From contig CALRQC020000014.1 in NCBI GenBank assembly GCA_943370215.1, positions 1-64,000 on the forward strand: a stretch of DNA of 64,000 nt, written 5' to 3'. This document shows positions 49,744-58,557 of this stretch, piece after piece. The notes below the pieces were generated by a model, which was not told the DNA's origin, did no database searches, and was given only the letters and a program-made list of their open reading frames with translations. The DNA is from Niveispirillum sp943370215. Its GTDB lineage: Bacteria > Pseudomonadota > Alphaproteobacteria > Azospirillales > Azospirillaceae. The position numbers were made by a program, and so were the translations under genes. The first letter of the stretch is position 1. Every line of letters begins with the position of its first letter.

Positions 49744-50991
49744 ATGATCGACCGGAAAATCCTTCATAATATCTCCTATCTCGGCCTCACCAACGTCGCC
49801 AACCTGATCATTCCGCTGGTGGTGCTGCCCTTCATCACCCGGGTGCTGGGGCCAACACAGTTCGGGCAATATGCCTGGGCTGTGTCGGCCGGCACCTTGC
49901 TGGGCCTGGTGTGCGATTTCGGCTTCAACTGGAGTGCGGCACGGGAGGTAGCCATCCATAAGGAGGATCGCCGTCACACCGCCGCTATCGTCGCCGAAGC
50001 CTATGCCGTGCGTGCGTTGCTGTTCACCGTGGCCAGCCTGGTGACCTTTGCCATCTGGTCACAGTTGCCGCATGGCGATGGGGTCGGGGCCGTTCTGGCC
50101 TTCGTACCATTGATCGCCTTTTGCAATCTGCTGACGCCCCCCTGGCTGTTCCAGGGGCTGGAACAATTCCGCATCGTCGTTTTTTCCTCCATGTTCGGTC
50201 GGTTGGCCGGCGTCATCGGCATTTTCGCATTGGTGCGCGGGCCGGCGGATGCCGGGCTGGCCATCGTGCTGACGGCAGCCGGGGCTCTGCTGCCGGGGCT
50301 GGTCACCTTCCGGTTCCTGGCCCGCCATTATGGCGATGTGCTGCGCTTGCCAAGCCTGTCTGAGATACAGGCACGGCTGCAATCTGCCTGGCGTATTTTC
50401 GCCGCCGATCTGGTGATCCAGGTCTATACCATGGCCCAGACTTTCCTGGTGGGCCTGCTGGGCGGGCCGGTGGCGGCCGCCCAGTATAATATCGGTGATC
50501 GCTGCCTGAATGCCGGCAAGGGCTTTCTGGCGGCGATTACCCAGGCTGCCATGCCACGCGTGGCCAACCTCGCCGTCACCGATCCGGCCGCCGGAATGCG
50601 GTTGATCCGCAAAGTGATGCTGATGGTGGGGTGTGTCGGATTGGCCGGCGGCGCAGTCATGGCCTTCGGCGCAGATTTGCTGGTGATGACTGTTTTCGGA
50701 CCGGACTTCATGGAATCCGCCCGCGTCCTGCGCATCCTGTCACCTGTGCCTATCCTGGTCGGCGTCGGCTCCTGCTTCTCCTCCCTCTATATGTTCAATT
50801 ACGGGGAGAACCGGCTTTGGGCACTGATGCTGAAAATGGCTGCAGCCATCAATTTTGGCACCATGGTGAGTCTACACCTCCTGGGCATCGAGATGCATAT
50901 ATCGGCCTCAATAGCCGTGGTTGCAGCCGAATCGTTCGTCTTCTGCCTTGCCGGGTATCGCTTCCTGCGCTCTCCCCATCACGGAAACTGA
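49744..50991 (+). CDS. Polysaccharide flippase (Wzx/O-antigen translocase-like)
   Basis: Inner-membrane protein of 415 residues with about twelve helices, of the MOP superfamily. Starting MIDRKILHNISYLGLTNVANLIIPLVVLPFITRVLG, it has the typical first hairpin and the motif GPTQFGQYAWAVSAGTLLGL. Later FNWSAAREVAIHKEDRRHT is a cytoplasmic loop rich in charge. It should flip undecaprenyl-linked oligosaccharides made by the preceding genes into the periplasm. The start at 49744 is chosen because the long frame from 49639 overlaps the glycosyltransferase. It is the last gene of the glycan run. No polymerase or ligase is visible nearby. Confidence 0.88.
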   Translation: MIDRKILHNISYLGLTNVANLIIPLVVLPFITRVLGPTQFGQYAWAVSAGTLLGLVCDFGFNWSAAREVAIHKEDRRHTAAIVAEAYAVRALLFTVASLVTFAIWSQLPHGDGVGAVLAFVPLIAFCNLLTPPWLFQGLEQFRIVVFSSMFGRLAGVIGIFALVRGPADAGLAIVLTAAGALLPGLVTFRFLARHYGDVLRLPSLSEIQARLQSAWRIFAADLVIQVYTMAQTFLVGLLGGPVAAAQYNIGDRCLNAGKGFLAAITQAAMPRVANLAVTDPAAGMRLIRKVMLMVGCVGLAGGAVMAFGADLLVMTVFGPDFMESARVLRILSPVPILVGVGSCFSSLYMFNYGENRLWALMLKMAAAINFGTMVSLHLLGIEMHISASIAVVAAESFVFCLAGYRFLRSPHHGN

Positions 50992-51178
50992 GCAGATAAT
51001 GGCAATTTCGTGGCAGGGACGCCCTGATTGCCCGCGCACCACAGCAGGAACCCATAGCTGTTCCCACAGAGAACGGATTTTTTTTGGGTGGGGGCGGCGA
51101 CCTTGCGATAAGTGAAGTGGTATTCTGTTATAAAGTCGCTTATGTTTGTGCTCAGGCAATCGAGCTCAAGGATGTCGC

Positions 51179-51547
51179 ATGTACACCCACCCCCAGCATG
51201 GTGGCGGTGAAGAGGTCAAGGAACTGCGCCGCCGCGCAGGGGCTTGGCTGAAGAACCGCCGCACAGAAGTCGGGCTGACACAGCGCGCCTTGGCCGAGGC
51301 CGTTGGCCTTGAATACTATACCATGGTGTCAATGATCGAGGCGGGGCGTGGCCGTATTCCGCCGGATAGTTATCTTGCCTGGGCTTCCGCCCTGCAGATG
51401 GCCCCGGCTGAATTTGTGCGCACCTTGATGCAGTTCTATGATCCGATAACCCACGCCATCCTGTTTGGTGACATTGCTGACGTCAGCCCTGTGGCGGCAG
51501 GGAATGAAGCGCCTGCCGCCAAGGCCGCAAAATTCCGGGTCATTTAG
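51179..51547 (+). CDS. XRE-type helix-turn-helix protein, first of a tandem pair
   Basis: A 122-residue putative DNA-binding protein. Residues about 13-80 carry an XRE/Cro helix-turn-helix (LKNRRTEVGLTQRALAEAVGLEYYTMVSMIEAGRGRIPPDSYLAW). It shares the IEAGRGR-x-PP pattern with the next gene's protein. The C-terminal 40 residues are disordered and Ala-rich. The start at 51179 has AAGGATG upstream. It begins a four-gene run (this gene, the second XRE gene, an unknown gene, and the CAP/RTX gene) with gaps of 13 bases, a 4-base overlap and 4 bases, so they form one operon. The regulated genes are unknown; autoregulation is likely. Confidence 0.85.
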   Translation: MYTHPQHGGGEEVKELRRRAGAWLKNRRTEVGLTQRALAEAVGLEYYTMVSMIEAGRGRIPPDSYLAWASALQMAPAEFVRTLMQFYDPITHAILFGDIADVSPVAAGNEAPAAKAAKFRVI

Positions 51548-51560
51548 GGAAAGACCGGCA

Positions 51561-51944
51561 ATGGGCGAGATCATCCCCCTGCGTTCCGATCCGCTGGAGG
51601 CTCCGCGTGGCGACACGCAGGAACCCCACCAGCGTGATCGGATCAGTGTGGCACGCGAAAGGCGTGCTGCCTGGGGGCGCACGATCCGCCAACAGCGCCT
51701 GGCCAATGGGTTGAGTACGCGCGGCTTGGCTACTTGCATTGGTCTGCCCAGCCCTGGGATTGTCAGCGCCGTGGAGGCTGGGCGGGGACGCCCGCCGGAA
51801 GGCAGCCTGTTGGGGTGGGCGAAAGCATTGGGTGTGGAACCTATCCTGTTCGCAGCCGGCTATCTGGCCGCCTTTGAACCGGATGTGGCCGCCCTGCTGC
51901 TGACCACCGACGCGGATCGCACAAAGGAAGGAGAGGCGTTATGA
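51561..51944 (+). CDS. XRE-type helix-turn-helix protein, second of a tandem pair
   Basis: A 127-residue paralogue of the preceding protein. The helix-turn-helix region is GRTIRQQRLANGLSTRGLATCIGLPSPGIVSAVEAGRGRPPEGSLLGW (residues about 38-85), aligning with the first protein through EAGRGR and the following Pro pair. The N-terminal 30 residues (GEIIPLRSDPLEAPRGDTQ) are charged and disordered, and the C terminus (FAAGYLAAFEPDVAALLLT) is hydrophobic but too short to span the membrane. The stop overlaps the start of the next gene (ATGA), showing coupling. A gene duplication followed by divergence explains the pair; they may form a heterodimer (inference). Confidence 0.82.
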   Translation: MGEIIPLRSDPLEAPRGDTQEPHQRDRISVARERRAAWGRTIRQQRLANGLSTRGLATCIGLPSPGIVSAVEAGRGRPPEGSLLGWAKALGVEPILFAAGYLAAFEPDVAALLLTTDADRTKEGEAL

Positions 51945-53059
51945 GCGTCTCTGCCGAGATTTTCACCTTCCCTGGCCGTAATGGTGGGGGCAATGGGGGA
52001 GCCTGGGGAAATCAGGATCTGGCGGATATCTATCGCTGCATCGACCTGTTTGCCCGGTATGGAGTTGTTCTTGAAGCCGCCTCAGGCCTGACGGACGAGG
52101 GGGATCCCTGGTTCGCGCTGGAGGATGTGTCGACAGGTGAAACCCTGGTGCATATTGCCAGGATCGACGGCTTCTTCATTGTACATGTTGTGGATGGGGA
52201 GACATGGCAGGGGGATACCCTGCGCGCCGCCCTCGCCCACCTGGATTTGAACGCGCTTGTTCTTGGTGATCATCATCTACCGGCCGACCACGGCCAGGAT
52301 GGCACGGATAACAAGACCGACCCTGATGGGTCGCACGCGTTCTTGCGGATCGTCAGTGCCGTTATTGCGGTCCTGACGGCGGATGTGATCGCCAGCACGG
52401 TGGCGCATGACGCGATGGCGTCGCCCCTGCCGGACGTCAGCGAAACTGTTGCTGGCGATCACGCATTTAATGATATCAGCCATACGCTTGCATTGCCAGA
52501 AATGCATGAAGGCGGGAAGGTTGAACTTCACCGCCCCACCAAGGCAATGGTCGAGGACAGTCCCACAAGCGCCCCCCCGGTCTCACCGGTTGTTGCGTCG
52601 CAAAAGGTTGCGGCTGCGCCGATGCCGGAGGCTGCTTCGCCGACCGCCCATGATGTACCGGCATCGCCCCACCCCGGTGATTTTATATCTCTGGTGGAAG
52701 CCGCTGCCCTGCCCAAGGTGGAGGCGATCCCGCAAGGGCTGATTGCTGTCACACTCCCGCAGGCACAAGCCTCGGATCATGCGGAAACGCTGCATCTCAT
52801 CAGCAGCGACAAGGTTGTACTTTCCGCGACCCCGAAGGACGACTTGTTCCTGGTGGTGCTGACATCGCGCCAGGAACAGCTACACGTCACGCCAGGGGAT
52901 TTTCAGAACAATCACGACAGTCTCGTGGTTGAGAAGACAACAGATACCGGCACATCCAGCGGTATCATTCTGGATTTGTCGCACTTGGCAGCCCAGACAG
53001 GGGGATTGACAATGATTGGGCAGCCAGCGGCCAGTGAACTGCCGATCACAGGAGGTTGA
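51941..53059 (+). CDS. Unknown protein upstream of the CAP/RTX gene
   Basis: A 372-residue protein with no recognised family. Residues about 25-105 look like a compact alpha/beta domain (LADIYRCIDLFARYGVV, WFALEDVSTGETLVHIARIDGFFIVHVVDG). Around residues 133-153, FLRIVSAVIAVLTADVIAST is hydrophobic and could be a membrane segment, with an amino half inside the cell and a Pro/Ala-rich, low-complexity part outside. The last 90 residues (LHLISSDKVVLSATPKDDLFLVVLTSR) form a second folded part. It overlaps the second XRE gene by 4 bases and its end carries the ribosome site AGGAGG of the CAP/RTX gene, so all are translated together. It could be a sensor or an anti-sigma-like regulator, but nothing shows that. 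Confidence 0.6.
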   Translation: MSVSAEIFTFPGRNGGGNGGAWGNQDLADIYRCIDLFARYGVVLEAASGLTDEGDPWFALEDVSTGETLVHIARIDGFFIVHVVDGETWQGDTLRAALAHLDLNALVLGDHHLPADHGQDGTDNKTDPDGSHAFLRIVSAVIAVLTADVIASTVAHDAMASPLPDVSETVAGDHAFNDISHTLALPEMHEGGKVELHRPTKAMVEDSPTSAPPVSPVVASQKVAAAPMPEAASPTAHDVPASPHPGDFISLVEAAALPKVEAIPQGLIAVTLPQAQASDHAETLHLISSDKVVLSATPKDDLFLVVLTSRQEQLHVTPGDFQNNHDSLVVEKTTDTGTSSGIILDLSHLAAQTGGLTMIGQPAASELPITGG

Positions 53060-53063
53060 GAAA

Positions 53064-54431
53064 ATGTCGTTTGCCGCTCAAACACTTCTGATGGCCGGTA
53101 GCAACGTCCTTACCCTTGACGAGTTGAACCTTTATCACGCGATAAATGATCAACGCGCTGCCCAGGGACTGTCCGTCTTACGCCCGGTGGTTGATCTGAC
53201 CATATTGGCCGGTCAACACGCCTCTGACTTCAACAGCAATGTCGGCTATAGTAAATGGTCGGCAACAGCGATTGAAGCACGCCCCATCCCGACCCTGCAC
53301 CATTGGAGTGATGGGAGTTCTTTCCTCAGTGGTGTGATCAGTGTCGCCAATGGGCTCCATCTGACCCTGCCCACGGGATTGGCTGAGAATGCCGAGGCAA
53401 CACTGGTCGGACAAACCAGTACCACCTTGTTGAACACGTGGTTGGGTAACCCCGGAACCAGCGCCAATCTGCTTGCCGCCACCTGGGATACAATCGGTAT
53501 CGGCATTGCGGGCGACATGACCTATGTGGTCTTCGGCAATTATGACGATACCATTCAGACCAGCACGCCCGTAATCATGGGAACCAATGGTGCCGATGTC
53601 ATCCGAACCACCCCATGGGCCGAAGTGGTCTTGGGGGGAGCGGGCAACGATACCTTTATTGGTGCTTCCTATGGCGACCGGCTGGATGGCGGTTCGGGCG
53701 CTGACAGACTGATATTGAACGGCCCAGCCAATGCCTACCAGATCAAGCTGGTGGACGAGAATGGCGAACGTTGGGCCTTGGTTACCGGGAATGATGGGCT
53801 GGAACTGCGGATCCGCGATATCGAGTACATCTCTTTCGCGGATCGGGTGGTGGATAGCAGTAGCTGGGGCGAACGCGTCAGTGCCATTCATTTCGACGCC
53901 GATTATTATCTGACCCACAACGCGGATGTCGCGGCAGCGCTGGCAACACGATATCCTGGGGCATCCAAAGAAGTGATCGCCGCTGCTGCGGCCGATCATT
54001 TCTGGGCCTATGGGCAGAAGGAAGGTCGTAACCCTGCGGCCTTCTTCGATACCAACTATTATCTGGCGAGCAATCCCGATGTCGCCGCCGCCGTGGCCAA
54101 CGGCTCCGTGACGGCCTTCGGGCATTATATGATGATGGGCCAGTTCGAGAACCGAAACCCCAATGCCAAATTCCATGGCAATGACTATTTGGCGCTGAAC
54201 CCCGACGTGGCCGCAGCCGTCAATAACGGGGTTCTCAGCTCCGGCATTGACCATTACATGCTCTACGGCCGTAGCGAAGGGCGCGAGGCCCTGTTCGACG
54301 AAAACTATTATCTCTCCACTTACCCAGATGTAGCCGCCGCCGTGCACGCTGGCGCCCTGGCCAATGGCCTTAGCCATTACCTGCTTTATGGTGCTGCTGA
54401 AGGACGGCACGCCCATGCGGACCTGATGTGA
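53064..54431 (+). CDS. CAP-domain and RTX protein with NPDVAAAV repeats, probably secreted
   Basis: A 455-residue surface protein without a Sec signal. Residues about 10-165 form a CAP/SCP domain (ELNLYHAINDQRAAQGL...WSDGSSFLSGV...WDTIGIGIAG). Residues about 175-215 carry RTX calcium-binding repeats (GGAGNDTFIGASYGDRLDGGSGADRL). The last 165 residues hold four repeats of about 40 residues, each centred on NYYLxxNPDVAAAV and ending HYxxYGxxEGR (DNA 53887-54425). This layout suits export by the type I system at 55-58 kb, which lies on the other strand. AGGAGG 8 bases before the ATG is a strong ribosome site. Its role could be adhesion or surface-layer modification. Confidence 0.85.
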   Translation: MSFAAQTLLMAGSNVLTLDELNLYHAINDQRAAQGLSVLRPVVDLTILAGQHASDFNSNVGYSKWSATAIEARPIPTLHHWSDGSSFLSGVISVANGLHLTLPTGLAENAEATLVGQTSTTLLNTWLGNPGTSANLLAATWDTIGIGIAGDMTYVVFGNYDDTIQTSTPVIMGTNGADVIRTTPWAEVVLGGAGNDTFIGASYGDRLDGGSGADRLILNGPANAYQIKLVDENGERWALVTGNDGLELRIRDIEYISFADRVVDSSSWGERVSAIHFDADYYLTHNADVAAALATRYPGASKEVIAAAAADHFWAYGQKEGRNPAAFFDTNYYLASNPDVAAAVANGSVTAFGHYMMMGQFENRNPNAKFHGNDYLALNPDVAAAVNNGVLSSGIDHYMLYGRSEGREALFDENYYLSTYPDVAAAVHAGALANGLSHYLLYGAAEGRHAHADLM

Positions 54432-54495
54432 CGCGAGAATAGCTTCTCGTCCAGCCGCCGCGCCAGGCGGGCAGAGATTCCTGCCTGCTTGGGAT

Positions 54496-54528
54496 AAAGG
54501 CCCCGGTAGCAACGCTACGGGGGCCTTT
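54496..54528. terminator. Rho-independent terminator
   Basis: AAAGGCCCCGGTAGC and GCTACGGGGGCCTTT form a 15-base stem with one mismatch and a 3-base loop. It follows the CAP/RTX gene and separates it from the converging minus-strand genes. Confidence 0.85.
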
Positions 54529-54636
54529 ATCTTATGTTTCCGATCAAGGAAAGAAGGCTGATATCGGTTCCCGATGATCAGAAGGCATCGGAAACTGATA
54601 CGGTGGCGCTGGCGACTGACGAGTTCTGGCGGGGCA

Positions 54637-55062
54637 TTACGGGCTCAGACGGGTGGCCGGATGCGCCAGTTGCCCCAGGAAATATTCAAGACGACGGCAA
54701 AGATCGTCCACCTGCTCCGCAGCCAGCCGATCGAAGCGGCGCAGCATATTCAACGTGGCCTCATCCAGACGCGGATAGGCCAATAGCAGCCCCTCAGACT
54801 CCCCCTCCGCAGAACGCACAAACAGCCGGAACGTATGGCCATTCATGACGAAATAGGCCAGCAAAGCGACAAATCCCACCTTGTCCGGCAGGAAAAAGGT
54901 GGGGCATTCGACATAGGCGCTATCCGGTACCAGATTGGTCCAGACAGCATCGGGCACCACCAGACTATTGGCAGGGAGGTCACAATAGGCTACGGCGCGC
55001 GCCAACTCCCGTGGAGCTGCTTGTAGACGCCAGATCGGCCCCGTTTCGCGAATCGTCAACAT
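54637..55062 (-). CDS. Hypothetical protein beside the type I secretion genes
   Basis: A 141-residue soluble protein with no recognised family. It begins LTIRETGPIWRLQAAPRELARAVAYCDLPANS, has a Tyr/Phe-rich middle (YVECPTFFLPDKVGFVALLAYFVMNGHTFRLFV) and a helical end (EQVDDLCRRLEYFLGQL). No signal peptide or membrane segment is apparent. Codon usage looks like that of the neighbouring genes. The start has GGGGGTG upstream. It follows the HlyD gene by 288 bases in the same direction and may belong to the same transcription unit. It could be a chaperone or inhibitor linked to secretion, but nothing shows that. Confidence 0.6.
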   Translation of the reverse strand: MLTIRETGPIWRLQAAPRELARAVAYCDLPANSLVVPDAVWTNLVPDSAYVECPTFFLPDKVGFVALLAYFVMNGHTFRLFVRSAEGESEGLLLAYPRLDEATLNMLRRFDRLAAEQVDDLCRRLEYFLGQLAHPATRLSP

Positions 55063-55350
55063 GGCACCCCCGGCGGCTTGATACCGGCTGCATTGGATCC
55101 CGGCCCTCTAACCGCCGCCGGCACAAACGTCCGTGACGTTGGTTAGCGCAGGCCGCAGGCTTTATCGGAACACTCGTATAGAAACGCACCTGCGGGTTTG
55201 CACGTTTCAGTCCCAACCCGATAAGGATCAACACCCGGCGATCACAAGCGGCCAGAAGGGATCCGTCACAATACCCATAACCGAACACTGACCAGACATG
55301 CGGGTGAATATGGCCAGCAACAGCCATACTCACCCGCCTGAAATCAGCGA

Positions 55351-56709
55351 TCAGACCTCCTTGAAGGCGCGGAAGAAACTGTCGGTCAAAGGCTTGGTCA
55401 AGTATTCGATCAACGTCCGCTCGCCAGCCTTCACCAGCACTTCCGTCGGCATCCCGGGAACGATCTTCTGTCCCCCCAACTTTGACAGTTGGTCTTCCGG
55501 CACTTCCACACGTGCCAGATAATAACGATTCCCCCGCTGGTCGGTTGTCACGTCGGCATCGACCTGCATCACCGTCCCAGTCAGAATCGGGATTTGGCGA
55601 CTGGAGAGGGCAGAGAACCGAACCTCTGCCTCCAGCCCAACGGTCATATTGTCGATATCATTGGGGCTGACCATGGCCTCAACGATCAGTTTCTCGTGGC
55701 TGGGCACCAGGTCCATGATGGTTTCTCCGCCACGCACCACCCCACCCAAGGTGTGGACACGCAGGCCGACAATCACACCATCACCCGGCGCCTTCACCTC
55801 ACGCCGCTGAAGCACGTCATTAGCGTTGGTCAACCGATCTTCCAGATCGAAAATCTGCTGTTGGGCCTCACGCAGCTTATCGGCGACATCCTCCTCGAAG
55901 GATTTGCGAACCTGCAGGATCTGCAAACGGGCTTCCCCGATCTGCATCTTGGCGCGCGCGATCTCACCCTCATAATTGCCGCGTTCACCATCCAGTTCCG
56001 CGCGATTACGCTGAAGCTGCAAAAGCCGGGTCTTGGAGGCGTAACCCTTATCGAACAACTGCTGGAGACCATCCAGCTCATCATCGATCAGACGAATCTG
56101 ACTGGTATTGGCGGTAACCTGGGCTTCATACCCCTTGATCTGCTCTTCCAACTGCTTGACGCGCTGTTCATAGATGGAAAGCTGACCTGCCAGTGTCAGG
56201 CGACGGCTTTCAAACAATTGCTGTTCGTTATTGCGAATGCTGGGCTTGCGGCCATTATCATCCGCACCAACAGCCAGCTCTTCCGGCCAGACAATCTGTT
56301 GCTTCTGGTCACGCTCCGCAATCAACCGCGCTTCCTTGGCCTTGGCGGCCAGGAACTGACCATACAGCACATCGCGCTGCGCCTGCGAGGACACTTCGTC
56401 CAGGCGCATCAACACCTGGCCGGCCTTCACCGTATCGCCGTCACGAACCAGGATTTCGGAGACGATTCCCCCTTCCAGATGCTGGATGCTCTTGCGGTTG
56501 CTATCCACCACCAGCGTGCCAGAGGCCACAACGCCTTTGGCCAGAGGGGCGAAAGCAGACCAAGCCAGAAGACCGCCGAAAGCAATCAGGATCACCGCCA
56601 GACCAAAGCGCACCACAGGCGTTTCGTCCGTGGGAACCTGCGACGCCAGTTCCTCCCCAAGGCCGGGAATCGGCAGGGCGGGTTTCTTGCTGGTGACAAG
56701 GTCGGTCAT
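55351..56709 (-). CDS. Type I secretion periplasmic adaptor (HlyD/PrtE family)
   Basis: Membrane fusion protein of 452 residues that links the ABC exporter to an outer membrane channel. A single membrane helix near residue 40 (FGLAVILIAFGGLLAWSAFA) anchors it. The first lipoyl half is SIQHLEGGIVSEILVRDGDTVKAGQVLMRLD, a long coiled-coil hairpin spans about residues 150-300 (QLSIYEQRVKQLEEQIKGYEAQ), and the second lipoyl half and beta-barrel follow (APGDGVIVGLRVHTLGGVV). The start is preceded by GAAAGTGCG, weak. It lies 78 bases after the ABC gene in the same operon. No TolC-like gene lies close by; the NodT-type channel at 23 kb belongs to the RND pump. Confidence 0.93.
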   Translation of the reverse strand: MTDLVTSKKPALPIPGLGEELASQVPTDETPVVRFGLAVILIAFGGLLAWSAFAPLAKGVVASGTLVVDSNRKSIQHLEGGIVSEILVRDGDTVKAGQVLMRLDEVSSQAQRDVLYGQFLAAKAKEARLIAERDQKQQIVWPEELAVGADDNGRKPSIRNNEQQLFESRRLTLAGQLSIYEQRVKQLEEQIKGYEAQVTANTSQIRLIDDELDGLQQLFDKGYASKTRLLQLQRNRAELDGERGNYEGEIARAKMQIGEARLQILQVRKSFEEDVADKLREAQQQIFDLEDRLTNANDVLQRREVKAPGDGVIVGLRVHTLGGVVRGGETIMDLVPSHEKLIVEAMVSPNDIDNMTVGLEAEVRFSALSSRQIPILTGTVMQVDADVTTDQRGNRYYLARVEVPEDQLSKLGGQKIVPGMPTEVLVKAGERTLIEYLTKPLTDSFFRAFKEV

Positions 56710-56787
56710 GCTTGCGCACTTTCACAAAGGTTGGCACCACCCGGCGCCGGTAGGGAAAACCGCGGGTACAGTCGGAAAATAACGGGC

Positions 56788-58557
56788 TTAACCACCCGCA
56801 GCACCGGTGATCTGCCCCTGCACTGCGGCAGCCTGTGGCGGCACGGCTGGCTGCTGTGCCACCGGGCGGGTAAGACGGGCCATGACTTCCTGCTTAGGCC
56901 CGAACATTTCCACCATGCCTTCGCGCAGCAACAACACCTTATCCACATGGTTCAGGATGCTGGGGCGATGCGAAATCAAAATCACGGTGGTGTTCTTCTG
57001 CTTCAGGCGCTGCAGACCATTCACCAGGGCCACCTCACCGTCAGAGTCGAGATTGGAGTTCGGTTCATCCAGCACAACGAAGGACGGGTGCCCATAGACG
57101 GCACGGGCCAACCCCAGACGCTGGCGCTGACCACCCGACAGGGCGATGCCACCCGGCCCGATCAATGTATCGTAGCCCGAGGGCAAACGCAGGATCAGGT
57201 CGTGCACGCCGGCAAGCTGCGCCGCCTCCACCACCTTGGCAGCGTCAATCTCACCAAAGCGGGCGATATTCTCCTTGATGGTGCCATCAAAAATTTCGAC
57301 ATCCTGCGGCAAATAGCCGATATGGGGGCCCAATTGCTCATGATTCCAGGCGAACACATCGGCGCCGTCCAGACGGACGGACCCGGAATGTGGCGCCCAC
57401 ACCCCAACCAGTAAACGGGCCAGCGTGGATTTACCGGCTGCACTGGGACCGATGATGGCCAGCGCTTCCCCGGCAGCCAGCGCGAAACTGACCCCCTTGA
57501 TGGTGGGGCTGTTAGCGCCGGGCGGCATGGCGACCACACGATCGACCGCCACATGGCCGACGGGAGCGGGCAGCTCCATCGTTTCGGCATTCGGCGTGAA
57601 GGTGCGCAGGAGATCATCTAGGCGCTTATAGGCGCCACGCGCTGAAACGAACGACTTCCAGGAGCCGATGGCCTGTTCCACCGGCGCCAGTCCGCGACCC
57701 ATGATGATGGAAGCCGCAATCATCACGCCCGGCGTGATCTGCCCTTCCAGCGCCAGATAAGCACCAAAACCCAACATGGAAGATTGCAGCAGCAGGCGGA
57801 TAAACTTGGTCAGGGCGCTGATACCACCGGCGCTGTCACTGGCCTGGGCTTGAAGAATCATCGCCTTGTCCTGGCTGACGCGCCAGCGGCGACGGATGCC
57901 GGACAACATGCCCATGGCAGCCAGCACTTCGCTGTTCTTCAGGCTGGCTTCCGCAAATGAGGCCGCCTTGATCGCGTGCATATTCGCCTCGGTAAGCGGC
58001 TTCTTCGTCGTCACCTCGGTGACATAGGCCAGCGCGAAAAGGATCAGCGCCCCGATGGTGGCAACCAGCCCCAATAGCGGGTGCATCATGAAGACGATGC
58101 CGATGAAGATGGGTGCCCACGGTGCATCGAACAGCGCGAACGGCCCTTGCGAGGTGATGAACTGACGCAGCATATCCAGATCACGCAGCGACTGGCTGCG
58201 GTTTGCAGCGGGGCTGCGCAGATTGAGGGCGAAAATGGCGTCGAACACCTTGCCGCTCAGCATCTGGTCCATCTTGCCGCTAACCCGGACCAGAACGCGC
58301 GAGCGCACCATTTCCAGCAAAGCCATCACCAGCATCATGGAAGCGATGACGAGGCTGAGATAGATCAGGGTGGACTCGCTGCGGGCCGTCAACACACGAT
58401 CATAGACCTGCAACATGTAAATCGGCGACGTCAGCATCAGCAGGTTAATGAAAAAGCTGAATATCGCCACGAAGAAGAACGCCCGACCGGAGCTCTTCAA
58501 CGCCTGGCGCAACTGTGACGGGGCGCCAGGCTGGCGGTTGACGGGGACAATCTTCAT
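56788..58557 (-). CDS. Type I secretion ABC exporter (PrtD/RsaD family)
   Basis: Inner-membrane ABC exporter of 589 residues fused to its ATPase, as in PrtD-type systems. The N-terminal half has six membrane helices (FFFVAIFSFFINLLMLTSPIYMLQVYD at the first). The ATPase half has Walker A GPSAAGKSTLARLL, signature LSGGQRQRLGLARAV, Walker B FVVLDEPNSNLD and the H-loop ILISHRPS. There is no C39 peptidase or C39-like domain, so substrates are recognised by uncleaved C-terminal signals, as for RTX and S-layer proteins. The start MKIVPVNRQ at 58557 is preferred over a GTG at 58587. Likely cargo includes the S-layer-like protein at 62345-64000 and the CAP/RTX protein at 53064. Confidence 0.95.
   Translation of the reverse strand: MKIVPVNRQPGAPSQLRQALKSSGRAFFFVAIFSFFINLLMLTSPIYMLQVYDRVLTARSESTLIYLSLVIASMMLVMALLEMVRSRVLVRVSGKMDQMLSGKVFDAIFALNLRSPAANRSQSLRDLDMLRQFITSQGPFALFDAPWAPIFIGIVFMMHPLLGLVATIGALILFALAYVTEVTTKKPLTEANMHAIKAASFAEASLKNSEVLAAMGMLSGIRRRWRVSQDKAMILQAQASDSAGGISALTKFIRLLLQSSMLGFGAYLALEGQITPGVMIAASIIMGRGLAPVEQAIGSWKSFVSARGAYKRLDDLLRTFTPNAETMELPAPVGHVAVDRVVAMPPGANSPTIKGVSFALAAGEALAIIGPSAAGKSTLARLLVGVWAPHSGSVRLDGADVFAWNHEQLGPHIGYLPQDVEIFDGTIKENIARFGEIDAAKVVEAAQLAGVHDLILRLPSGYDTLIGPGGIALSGGQRQRLGLARAVYGHPSFVVLDEPNSNLDSDGEVALVNGLQRLKQKNTTVILISHRPSILNHVDKVLLLREGMVEMFGPKQEVMARLTRPVAQQPAVPPQAAAVQGQITGAAGG

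Noticed and set aside
54534..54848. 104-codon plus-strand frame after the CAP/RTX terminator
   Set aside because: Pro/Asp-rich, no ribosome site, and overlaps a better-supported minus-strand gene.
54980..55333. 117-codon minus-strand frame upstream of the 141-residue protein
   Set aside because: Overlaps that gene in another frame, has a low-complexity Ser/Arg tail and no clear start signal.
55489..57414. 641-codon plus-strand frame opposite the type I secretion genes
   Set aside because: Antisense shadow of the HlyD and ABC exporter genes.
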